A stretch of DNA of 64,000 nt from JAIXWP01 sp965247015 (lineage in GTDB: Bacteria; Bacteroidota; Bacteroidia; Flavobacteriales_D; Sanyastnellaceae), in the NCBI GenBank assembly GCA_965247015.1, contig CBDFGG010000004.1:620001-684000 (forward strand), written 5' to 3'. Below are positions 53,428-61,800 of this stretch, in pieces (the stretch's first letter is position 1; every line of letters begins with the position of its first letter). The position numbers and the translations under genes were made by a program. The notes under the pieces are model-generated. The model was not told where the DNA came from. It ran no database searches and saw only the letters and a program-made list of their open reading frames with translations.

Positions 53428-55035
53428 ATGACAAAAGAAGCTAAAATAATAGCATTTAAAAACCGAATGAATGTTCATTCGGTTTTTTCATTGATATTAT
53501 TTGTAGCCTTGTTTTCCTGGTCTATCCCATCTTTTTCTCAGAAAAAATTGGTGAAGCTCGTTCGAGCGGATGTCAGTGAATTTGACAAATCATACATCGA
53601 TGCGCAACGCGTGAAAGGGAATGTTCAATTCATTTATGAAGGAACGCTTTTCTATTGTGATAGCGCTCACATTTTTACAAATAAGGATTTTGATGCATTC
53701 GGAAATATCCGAATCATAAAGCCTGGAGAGTTTAATCTCGTTGGTGATGTGATGCACGTAGATCAAAAATCGAAAGTTGCTACTATCAATAACAATGTTG
53801 TGCTGCGTGACAATCAAATGACTCTAACCAGTAATCGACTCATCTATAACATCGACTCAGAAATTGCCTCCTATTCTGGTGGTGGGAAAATTGTTTCGAA
53901 TGCTAATAAAAACGTATTGAATAGTAAAGAAGGATCGTATCATACCAAGACTGAAACGTTTTATTTCAGAAATAAAGTTGTTCTGAAAAACCCAGATTAC
54001 ACTGTCAACTCTGACACTTTAAAATACAACGACCGCACAGAGGTTGCTTACTTTTTCGGCCCTACTACAATCGAAGGAGATGACACTTTTATTTATTGTG
54101 AAAACGGCTGGTACAACACTGATAAAGATATTTGTCAATTCAACAAAAATGCATTTGTTCGAAGCGAAAAAACCGAATTACGCGGCGATAGTATCTATTA
54201 CAACGGAGAAGCTGGATTCGGAGAGGTGTTCAAAAAAGTGACCATTCGCGACACCACTGCAAACTTTTTCATCTCGGGTGAATACGGCTATCACGAAGAA
54301 AAAACAAAGAAAAGTTTTGTGACAGATAAAGCACTGCTGACGCAATTCTTCGACGGTGGCGACTCCCTTTTCATGCATGCGGACACTTTGAAGTCAGTGC
54401 CAGATAGCCTTGGAAAAGATGTTCTCTATGCTTTCTATGGAGTAAAAATATTTAAAGACGACCTTCAAGGAAAATGTGACTCACTCGTATATGCAGTCTC
54501 TGATTCCACATTGAGAATGTTTAATGAACCTGTGCTTTGGAGTGACGAAAATCAAATTACAGGAGACTCCATTCGCATCACAATGGCCAATAATAAAATC
54601 GACCGAATGTTCGTTCGGGAAAATGCATTTATTATTTCTGAAACCCGCCAGGACAAATACAATCAGATTAAAGGCAGAAAACTGACGGCAGATTTTATAG
54701 ATAGTAAAATCAACTCTGTTTACGTGGAAGGCAATGGTCAATTGGTGTATTTTCCAATAGAAGAAAAGAAAGACAGTTTGTCTACCAAGCCACCAAAACT
54801 TATTGGCTTAAACAAAGGAGATTGCTCGAATATTTTCATTCAAATCAAAGAGAATGAAATAAAAAAGCTTCGCTTGGAACGCGAAGCTAATAGTACTTTT
54901 TCTCCTATGAAGATGGCTGATTCCACTAACTTCTTGCTCGAAGGATATAAGTGGTTAATCGACCTTCGACCGAAGTCGAAGGCCGATCTATTTGTAAAAC
55001 CTAATATCGAATTAGAATTGGAAAAGGGGGAATGA
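53428..55035 (+). CDS. OstA/LptA-like organic solvent tolerance protein
   Basis: 535 residues from ATG 53428; a second in-frame ATG at 53467 (residue 14) starts exactly at the signal peptide (MNVHSVFSLILFVALFSW) and may be the real start. The mature part is a long beta-jellyroll of OstA/LptA type: NVQFIYEGTLFYCDSAH, EFNLVGDVMHVDQKSKVA, NSDTLKYNDRTEVAYFFGPT. Such proteins bridge LPS across the periplasm. A strong hairpin overlaps the start (see terminator). The 3' end overlaps glyA by 24 bases. Confidence 0.85.
   Translation: MTKEAKIIAFKNRMNVHSVFSLILFVALFSWSIPSFSQKKLVKLVRADVSEFDKSYIDAQRVKGNVQFIYEGTLFYCDSAHIFTNKDFDAFGNIRIIKPGEFNLVGDVMHVDQKSKVATINNNVVLRDNQMTLTSNRLIYNIDSEIASYSGGGKIVSNANKNVLNSKEGSYHTKTETFYFRNKVVLKNPDYTVNSDTLKYNDRTEVAYFFGPTTIEGDDTFIYCENGWYNTDKDICQFNKNAFVRSEKTELRGDSIYYNGEAGFGEVFKKVTIRDTTANFFISGEYGYHEEKTKKSFVTDKALLTQFFDGGDSLFMHADTLKSVPDSLGKDVLYAFYGVKIFKDDLQGKCDSLVYAVSDSTLRMFNEPVLWSDENQITGDSIRITMANNKIDRMFVRENAFIISETRQDKYNQIKGRKLTADFIDSKINSVYVEGNGQLVYFPIEEKKDSLSTKPPKLIGLNKGDCSNIFIQIKENEIKKLRLEREANSTFSPMKMADSTNFLLEGYKWLIDLRPKSKADLFVKPNIELELEKGE
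53456..53487 (+). terminator. purA terminator hairpin embedded in the ostA-like start
   Basis: Inverted arms AAACCGAATGAA (53460-53471) and TTCATTCGGTTT around a one- to three-base loop, followed by six T (53482-53487 region). It has the full form of an intrinsic terminator but lies inside the ostA-like reading frame and contains the second possible ATG in its stem. Confidence 0.7.
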
Positions 55036-56283
55036 GTTCATCAACTCATTGACCTTCTTTTTTACGTCTCCCAGTATTGCCGAGTTTTCACGGTTCATCA
55101 ATGAAGTGTCCACTAGATCCGCGATGATGGCCATGTGCTCTTCTTTCAAGCCTCTGGTAGTAATTGCAGGGGTACCCATACGAATACCACTGGTCACAAA
55201 AGGTGATTTATCATCAAAAGGAACCATGTTCTTGTTCACTGTGATGTCTGCGATAACCAGAGCATTCTCTGCATCTTTACCTGTGATTCCTTTACTGCGA
55301 AGATCCACTAAGAAGCAATGATTGTCTGTTCCACCACTTACAATACCATATCCTTTTTCTACTAGTGCCTTTGACAAGGCCGCTGCATTCTTGATGACTT
55401 GCTCACCATAGGCTCTAAACTCTGGGCGAAGTGCTTCACCGAATGCTACCGCCTTTGCTGCGATCACATGCTCTAATGGACCACCTTGCATTCCAGGAAA
55501 TACGCCAGAATCCAATAAAGAAGACATCATTCGGATTTCCCCTTTTGGTGTTTTCAAGCCAAATGGATTTTCGAAATCTTTACCAAGCATGATAACACCA
55601 CCACGAGGACCACGAAGTGTTTTGTGGGTAGTTGTTGTAACAATATGACAATGCTTCATCGGGTCATTCAACAGCCCTTTTGCAATTAATCCTGCAGGGT
55701 GGGAGATATCCGCCAACAATAAAGCACCGATTTCATCAGCAATTGCTCTGAATCGAGCATAATCCCAATCTCTGCTGTATGCGCTCGCTCCACAAATCAA
55801 TAGCTTCGGTCTTTCTTCTTTGGCGATGCGTTCAACAGTGTCCATATTAATAAGCCCTGTTTCTTTTTCTACACCATAAAAAACAGGCTTGTATAACTTA
55901 CCACTGTAATTCACAGGACTACCGTGTGTCAAGTGACCTCCTTGAGAAAGGTCCAAGCCCATGATTTTATCGCCTGGTTGAAGAATGGCAAGCATTACAG
56001 CGCTATTTGCGTTTGCTCCGCTGTGAGGTTGAACGTTTGCCCACTCCGCACCAAATAATTCTTTCAATCGATCTATAGCGAGTTGCTCCACCTGATCTAC
56101 AATCTGACATCCCCCGTAATATCTCTTATTTGGAAGTCCTTCCGCATATTTATTGGTGAGCACTGAACCCATTGCTTGCATCACTTGATCACTTACGAAA
56201 TTTTCAGAAGCGATAAGTTCTACACCGTGCAATTGGCGGTGATGTTCTTGTTGAATAAGGTCAAAAATTATTTGGTCGCGCAT
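55012..56283 (-). CDS. glyA: Serine hydroxymethyltransferase
   Basis: 423-residue PLP enzyme converting serine and tetrahydrofolate to glycine and methylene-tetrahydrofolate. PLP lysine K221 in TTTTHKTLRGPRGG, GVELIASENFVS and NVQPHSGANAN are intact; length is normal. It has its own promoter and is convergent with the ostA-like gene, overlapping by 24 bases. Confidence 0.96.
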   Translation of the reverse strand: MRDQIIFDLIQQEHHRQLHGVELIASENFVSDQVMQAMGSVLTNKYAEGLPNKRYYGGCQIVDQVEQLAIDRLKELFGAEWANVQPHSGANANSAVMLAILQPGDKIMGLDLSQGGHLTHGSPVNYSGKLYKPVFYGVEKETGLINMDTVERIAKEERPKLLICGASAYSRDWDYARFRAIADEIGALLLADISHPAGLIAKGLLNDPMKHCHIVTTTTHKTLRGPRGGVIMLGKDFENPFGLKTPKGEIRMMSSLLDSGVFPGMQGGPLEHVIAAKAVAFGEALRPEFRAYGEQVIKNAAALSKALVEKGYGIVSGGTDNHCFLVDLRSKGITGKDAENALVIADITVNKNMVPFDDKSPFVTSGIRMGTPAITTRGLKEEHMAIIADLVDTSLMNRENSAILGDVKKKVNELMNSFPLFQF

Positions 56284-56302
56284 GTCATTTATTATTGAGC
56301 GC

Positions 56303-56332
56303 CAAAGGTACTCCTTGCTTCCTTAATCAAAA
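56303..56332 (-). promoter_or_regulatory. glyA promoter
   Basis: On the minus strand a TTTTG (56332-56328) and TACCTTTG (56310-56303) are separated by 17 bases, an exact match to the -33/-7 pair of Bacteroidota. The box ends 19 bases before the ATG. Same -7 sequence as the ether-lipid synthase promoter. Confidence 0.6.
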
Positions 56333-56420
56333 GGATAAGCCTAAAAAATACTTGATCTATTTAACAATGGTACGTTCATTGACTGAAGAGCGAACCGTAA
56401 AAGATGCAAATCTCTCTTTA

Positions 56421-56428
56421 TAAGTTTG
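56421..56428 (+). promoter_or_regulatory. Candidate -7 box (TAAGTTTG)
   Basis: Exact TAnnTTTG match 16 bases before the ATG of the secreted protein at 56445. Confidence 0.45.
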
Positions 56429-56444
56429 CCTGACAAACCATTTT

Positions 56445-57353
56445 ATGCAACAAATCAAATCGGTCATTATCATAATCACAGTGCTTCTCTGCACTGTTGC
56501 TATGACTAATGCACAAATAATAGATAATCGACTCGGCAATGCATTTGAAGACGAGATGTACTTCAATCAAGAGTTTCTGTGGCAGAATAAAATCAAGAAA
56601 ATCACGGGCACCTGGTCTATCAAACGCCCTAATCGCCCCATTGAGCCACGTCCAGATATTTTTGTTTACCACTTCAGTTCTGTAGGACTGCTCGAACAAC
56701 TCGATAAAATCACTAGTGTTCTCCACCTTGTTGATACCCTAAGCATCGAATTTAAAAGAAACGATCTCGGTGAAGTGGAACTTCGCACTGAAAAAGGAAA
56801 TAAAGGCTTTTACACAAAAAAGTTTGTCTACAACAAGGAAGGAAAAGTAGAACGATTGGATTTTGGGAAAAGTGAAAATATTTCCACCGAAAAAGGAAAA
56901 TTGATTCCCGGACAAAGTATCACCATCAATTCAGAAAGCTTTCAATACAAAGACATCAATGCAGGAAGTACGATGAAGTCGTGCTACAATAATTACGGAC
57001 TGCTCTACTCTCATATTACGACTACAAGAAATGAATTAGGCTATTTGGTTTCTGAAAAAGAAGAAGCGGTGATGTCTAATCGTTTTACTACAAAAACATA
57101 TGAGTATAATGAAAAAGGATGGGTGCAGTCCATTACTTGGGACAACGCAGATCCCAATCAGGTGAAAAAGCATCAATTCTACTACGACCCTCTCGGAAAC
57201 TTATTGAAATTAGAAAAGTACAAAGGCAAAGAAATGATTCAAGAGATTGAAGTTTTGTACACTGAGACAATGCTTATCGAAGCCTTATTGGATCACGATG
57301 TCAGAAGTCATGACATTCAAATTATCAAGTTTGCATACGAATTTCATCCATAA
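56445..57353 (+). CDS. Secreted protein with YD/Rhs-like repeats
   Basis: 302 residues with signal peptide (MQQIKSVIIIITVLLCTVAMTNAQ). The mature part contains loosely repeated units of the type Y-x-Y-N-x-x-G-x-(V/L) (KKFVYNKEGKVERLDF, TYEYNEKGWVQSITWD, FYYDPLGNLLKLEK), as in YD-repeat folds. No toxin domain or cysteine motif. Likely periplasmic or surface. It is followed after 14 bases by a small basic secreted protein, probably one operon. Confidence 0.7.
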   Translation: MQQIKSVIIIITVLLCTVAMTNAQIIDNRLGNAFEDEMYFNQEFLWQNKIKKITGTWSIKRPNRPIEPRPDIFVYHFSSVGLLEQLDKITSVLHLVDTLSIEFKRNDLGEVELRTEKGNKGFYTKKFVYNKEGKVERLDFGKSENISTEKGKLIPGQSITINSESFQYKDINAGSTMKSCYNNYGLLYSHITTTRNELGYLVSEKEEAVMSNRFTTKTYEYNEKGWVQSITWDNADPNQVKKHQFYYDPLGNLLKLEKYKGKEMIQEIEVLYTETMLIEALLDHDVRSHDIQIIKFAYEFHP

Positions 57354-57367
57354 TCCGTTGTCGCCGC

Positions 57368-57670
57368 ATGAATAAGCAAGTCTTTGTTCTCATTTGTTTC
57401 TTTTCATTCCTAGCTGCTCACCCAGCGTGGAGCCAAAAGCGTCCGCCAAAGCAAAAAGACCAGCAAACAGTTGAAAACGCTCAAGATCGCGAAGCTGCAA
57501 AAATGGCTGAACGCCAGGCTCAGTATGGCGCCCACAAAGATCATCTCACCGAGATTCAGTCAAAAGAGACACAAAAGCGCATGAAAAAAACCCTGAAGAA
57601 GGCCCAGAAGCACTCTCAGGGTAAACTAGTCCCATGGCACAAAAGAGTGTTCCGCAAACGAAAGGTTTAA
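57368..57670 (+). CDS. Small, very basic secreted protein
   Basis: 100 residues: signal peptide (VFVLICFFSFLAAHPAWSQ), then an almost entirely helical, Lys/Arg/Gln-rich chain ending KRVFRKRKV. The stretch HLTEIQSKETQKRMKKTLKK contains KRMKK, which I associate with short Bacteroidota proteins of unknown role. It could bind nucleic acid, LPS or membrane. A terminator follows 20 bases later. Confidence 0.65.
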   Translation: MNKQVFVLICFFSFLAAHPAWSQKRPPKQKDQQTVENAQDREAAKMAERQAQYGAHKDHLTEIQSKETQKRMKKTLKKAQKHSQGKLVPWHKRVFRKRKV

Positions 57671-57689
57671 AGAAATGTTGTATATTGAT

Positions 57690-57719
57690 AAAAGCCCGTA
57701 TGAACGGGCTTTTTTTTAT
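57690..57719 (+). terminator. Terminator after the small basic protein
   Basis: Stem AGCCCGT/ACGGGCT (57693-57699, 57704-57710) with a four-base loop, extended by A-T pairs, then eight T. Confidence 0.9.
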
Positions 57720-57819
57720 TTAAACGGCCGCAGACGTGTATAGATTTCCTAGAATGTAACGAAATGAAATGTCATCGTTTTCTTCAACGTGACGTATTTT
57801 TGAGGGAATAATTAAAGAA

Positions 57820-57847
57820 TTGTAACCATTTTACACCCGTATTTTTG
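57820..57847 (+). promoter_or_regulatory. Candidate promoter of the TonB-dependent receptor
   Basis: TTG (57820-57822) and TATTTTTG (57840-57847) lie 17 bases apart, matching the -33/-7 pair. A second TATTTTTG at 57795 has no -33 partner. Confidence 0.45.
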
Positions 57848-57998
57848 GTAAAGACGATTTTTTTGCAGCCGTAAGATTCAGGAAATCAGGACCTTTAACA
57901 TCCTTTTGGTTAATAGCCGTTAAAAAGCCGAAGATTTCCTATTTTAGCGCCCGTTTCGTTTTAACCGCAGCAATTAGAAATACCTTAACCTGTCTGTT

Positions 57999-60900
57999 AT
58001 GCAGAGAAAAGTTTACTTGCTAGTAGCACTCTTATTATTAGGCGTATCAAGTGCATTTGCCCAAGGCAATAGTGGTACGTTGAAAGGAAAGGTGACCGAT
58101 AAGGACACCAAAGAGCCACTACCGTTTGCCAACGTAGTAGTGTACCTCAATGGTAACCTTGTGACTGGTGCCACCACCGATTTTGATGGTGAATTCACCA
58201 TTAAACCAATTGATCCTGGAACCTATGAGATTCAATTCTCGATGGTGGGATACCAACCACAAACTGTGCGTGGGATTCCCATTTCAGCAGGTAAAATAGC
58301 TTTCGCTAACGCGGAGCTTACACCAGGAGCAGAACTCAAAACCGTTGAGATCGTGGACTACAAAGTTCCATTGATCGATAAAGATGGTGGAGCCTCTGGG
58401 GGAACTGTTACCCGTGAAGAAATTGCCAAAATGCCTAGCCGTTCCGCTTTAGGACTGGCTTCTACTGTAGCAGGGGTTAGCTCTGCTGGTACAGGTGGTG
58501 GACTTTCTATCCGTGGTGCTCGTACAGGTTCTACTTGGGTATACATTGATGGTATCAAAGTTCGCGGTAGTACCGCACTTCCAAAATCAGCTATCGAAGA
58601 AGTTGCCGTAATCACAGGTGGTATCCCAGCGAATATCGGGGATGCAACAGGTGGTGTCGTTAATATCGCACTTCGTAGCGCATCTTCTCAATACACTGGA
58701 GGTCTCGAAGTGATCACTTCTGGATTTAAGAGTGGGGAAAAAGCTGTTGGTCTCGACCACTATGGTTACAACCTAGTAGAAGGTTCTCTTTCTGGTCCAA
58801 TTCTTTTCAAGAAAGACTCAGTAGGAAATAAAATCCGTCCAATTCTAGGATTCTTCGTGTCTGGTAACTATACCGATATCGTTGACCCTAACCCAGCCTT
58901 CGGAGGTAACTACAAAATGAAGGACGACGTGAGAGCAGCTATTCTTGCAAATCCTCTTCGTGTTAACCAAACAGGAACAGGTGCACTTTATAATGCAGAC
59001 TTCCTTACTTCTAACGACTTCGAAAAGGTTAAGACTAATCTTAATAATAGAGATAGATCAGCAAATTTAGTTGCTAAGATTGACGTTAACGCATCGGACA
59101 ACATTACCCTAACATTTGGTGGTACTGGTGCTTTTAGCCGTTCACATCAGCTTACGTATGCTAACCTGTTGATGAACTCTGACAATAACCAACGCGCAAC
59201 AGATTTCGACTGGAGAGCTTATGTTAAGTTCAGCCAGCGTTTCAAAAACGCAGATGGTAAAGAATCTTCTGCTAATAACTTGAAGAACGTATTCTACTCA
59301 GTGATGGTTGACTATAGCCAAAACTTTGCGAAGCGTGAAGATGATACACATAAAGATGATGTATTCAAGTACGGTCACATTGGTTACTACGATATCGTAA
59401 GAGGTAATCAATACGAATACAATGGTTCGTATTTCCGTCAGACAGGTACTCAGTCTATCAATGTAGACTTCACTCCTTCTGAGTACAACCCAGAAACAGC
59501 TGCATTGACAAATCAGTATTTCTCATATTTTGAAGATAATCCATTCATTCAGGGAATTATTAATGATGAAAACGGAAACATCATCCGTGATCCACGTCAA
59601 ATATTTATCAATGACCCGGGAACAGCATTGTTCATCGCTGCTAACCCATACGCTTCTACAGATAATATCCTTGCTGGTAACGGTCTTCTGAACGGATATT
59701 CGCCAGACCAAACATACGGTCTGTGGAACTATATCGGAACTCAAAACAATAACTATAGTATCTCTAACACAAACCAGTTCCGTGTATCTGGTGCTGGTTC
59801 TGCCGATATTGGTGACCACGCAGTTCAAATCGGTTTCGAATTCGAACAACGTCGTGATGCTGGTTACGCACTGACTCCTATTCCACTTTGGCAAGCGGGT
59901 CGTTTGTATACCAACTCTCACATCCGAGAATTGGATAACGCAGCTGGATCAGGTTATGACTCTACAACAGTAGTTTTCGATGGTAACAACTACGTTTACT
60001 TCAACCAATTAGTTGGTGCTGGTCAATATGAATTTGACTACCGTCTTAGAACTAAACTTGGTCTAGATCCAAATGGTACTGACTTCGTAAACATTGATAA
60101 CCTAGATCCTGAATTCCTTGATCTTGGATTGTTCGGTGCTGAAGATTTGTTGAACCAAGGTCAGAACTATGTTAACTATTTCGGTTATGATCACACTGGT
60201 AAGAGAATGCGTGGAAGACCAACCATCGATGACTTTTTCCAAGAGCAATATACTTTAGGTGGTAATACCTATTATAAGCGTTCGATTGGAGCCTTTGAAC
60301 CAATCTACACTTCTGGTTACATCATGGACAAGTTTGCCTTTGATGACTTGATCTTCAACGTCGGTGTTCGTATCGACCGCTATGATGCCAACCAACCTGT
60401 ATTGAAAGACCCTTATGTAGTTGGTATCGGAACAACAGTCGGTGAGGCTAACTTCGGCCAACTTGGTGATATCACTCCTCCATCTAACATTGGAGACAAC
60501 TTCGTAGTTTATGTTAATGATGCTGCTAATCCAACGGCTGTTACTGGTTACCGTGATGGTGACACTTGGTATAATGCACAAGGTCAAGTAGTAACTGATC
60601 CAGTTTCTTCAATTGGTTCAGGTGGTAGAATTAACCCACTTCTACAAGGTGGTCCTGGAGTATTGACAAGCGGTGCATTCAAGGATTACGATCCAGCAGT
60701 GAATATCATGCCTCGTATCGCTTTCTCATTCCCTATTTCTGACGAAGCTTTATTCTTTGCTCACTACGATATCTTGACGCAGCGTCCAACAGAAAGCAAT
60801 CGTTTCAACCCGATTGACTACTTGTACATGGCGAACAGAAACGTGTTGATCCAAAACCCAAATCTTCGCCCTGAGAAAACAGTTGACTACGCACTCGGAT

Positions 60901-61754
60901 TCCAACAAATCCTTTCTCGTACTTCTTCAATCAAGTTAGAAGCATTCTATCGTGAATTGAGAGATATGATTCAGGTAAGAAGCTATGTTGGTGCTTACCC
61001 AAGTACTTACAGAACTTTTGGTAACCTTGACTTTGGTACAGTAAAAGGTTTGACCTTGACTTATGACCTACGTCGTACAGGCAACATTTGGATGAAGACA
61101 TCTTATACCCTTCAGTTCGCTGATGGTACGGGTTCTACTACACAAACTCAGTTGGCATTGATCAACAATGGTCTTCCAAACTTGAGAACTGTAGCTCCTT
61201 TCAACTATGACCAACGTCACCGTATCGTTACAACTATTGACTACCGTTATGGTGAAGGTGCTGAATACAATGGTCCAGTATGGTTCGGAAAGAGAATTTT
61301 CGAAAACACTGGTGCTAACGTTATTGCAAACCTCGGTTCTGGTACACCATACACCTCACAGCAGTTTGCAACACCAGTAACTGGTGAAGTTGCTCCAGCT
61401 ACAAAAGGAGGCTTGAACGGATCACGTTTACCATGGCAGTTCTCTGTGGATATGCAATTAGACCGCAACTTCACATTGACATTTGGTAAAGAAGGAGAAA
61501 AACAGCGCTCGGCTAATTTGAATGTATACCTATGGATTACTAACCTCTTGAACACTCAGAATATCAATGGTGTTTACAGATTTACAGGTACTCCAGATGA
61601 TGATGGTTACTTAGCTTCTGCTCAGTACCAAGCATTGATCAACGCACAGAACTCACCAGATTCTTTCAGAAATTACTATAGCATGAACGTGAATAATCCT
61701 TACAACTTCTCGGCTCCACGCCAGATTCGTTTGGGTGTACGTTTTGACTTTTAA
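57999..61754 (+). CDS. TonB-dependent receptor with carboxypeptidase-regulatory-like N-terminal domain
   Basis: 1251 residues. Signal peptide (MQRKVYLLVALLLLGVSSAFA), a carboxypeptidase-regulatory-like domain at about 27-110 (LKGKVTDKDTKEPLPFANVV, GATTDFDGEFTI), a plug domain at about 140-225 (GGLSIRGARTGSTWVYIDG, AIEEVAVITGGIPANIGDATGG) and a large 22-strand-type barrel ending in APRQIRLGVRFDF. Unlike SusC, it has no SusD partner; a T9SS-type cargo follows 46 bases later. Substrate unknown; it may import a nutrient or serve a secreted-protein complex. Confidence 0.9.
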   Translation: MQRKVYLLVALLLLGVSSAFAQGNSGTLKGKVTDKDTKEPLPFANVVVYLNGNLVTGATTDFDGEFTIKPIDPGTYEIQFSMVGYQPQTVRGIPISAGKIAFANAELTPGAELKTVEIVDYKVPLIDKDGGASGGTVTREEIAKMPSRSALGLASTVAGVSSAGTGGGLSIRGARTGSTWVYIDGIKVRGSTALPKSAIEEVAVITGGIPANIGDATGGVVNIALRSASSQYTGGLEVITSGFKSGEKAVGLDHYGYNLVEGSLSGPILFKKDSVGNKIRPILGFFVSGNYTDIVDPNPAFGGNYKMKDDVRAAILANPLRVNQTGTGALYNADFLTSNDFEKVKTNLNNRDRSANLVAKIDVNASDNITLTFGGTGAFSRSHQLTYANLLMNSDNNQRATDFDWRAYVKFSQRFKNADGKESSANNLKNVFYSVMVDYSQNFAKREDDTHKDDVFKYGHIGYYDIVRGNQYEYNGSYFRQTGTQSINVDFTPSEYNPETAALTNQYFSYFEDNPFIQGIINDENGNIIRDPRQIFINDPGTALFIAANPYASTDNILAGNGLLNGYSPDQTYGLWNYIGTQNNNYSISNTNQFRVSGAGSADIGDHAVQIGFEFEQRRDAGYALTPIPLWQAGRLYTNSHIRELDNAAGSGYDSTTVVFDGNNYVYFNQLVGAGQYEFDYRLRTKLGLDPNGTDFVNIDNLDPEFLDLGLFGAEDLLNQGQNYVNYFGYDHTGKRMRGRPTIDDFFQEQYTLGGNTYYKRSIGAFEPIYTSGYIMDKFAFDDLIFNVGVRIDRYDANQPVLKDPYVVGIGTTVGEANFGQLGDITPPSNIGDNFVVYVNDAANPTAVTGYRDGDTWYNAQGQVVTDPVSSIGSGGRINPLLQGGPGVLTSGAFKDYDPAVNIMPRIAFSFPISDEALFFAHYDILTQRPTESNRFNPIDYLYMANRNVLIQNPNLRPEKTVDYALGFQQILSRTSSIKLEAFYRELRDMIQVRSYVGAYPSTYRTFGNLDFGTVKGLTLTYDLRRTGNIWMKTSYTLQFADGTGSTTQTQLALINNGLPNLRTVAPFNYDQRHRIVTTIDYRYGEGAEYNGPVWFGKRIFENTGANVIANLGSGTPYTSQQFATPVTGEVAPATKGGLNGSRLPWQFSVDMQLDRNFTLTFGKEGEKQRSANLNVYLWITNLLNTQNINGVYRFTGTPDDDGYLASAQYQALINAQNSPDSFRNYYSMNVNNPYNFSAPRQIRLGVRFDF

Positions 61755-61800
61755 TTGAAAGAAAATAGAATTAATTATTAAGAAACTCAATAGCCAAGAA

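Larger units (their letters stand above)
57671..57998. other. 328-base intergenic region
   Basis: Contains the terminator of the preceding operon and a promoter for the TonB-dependent receptor, with a leader of about 140 bases. No supported gene; one 15-codon reading frame at 57764 is considered chance. Confidence 0.6.

Noticed and set aside
57764..57811. Tiny reading frame of 15 codons before the TonB-dependent receptor
   Set aside because: Too short, no conserved features, and overlapping a promoter-like region.
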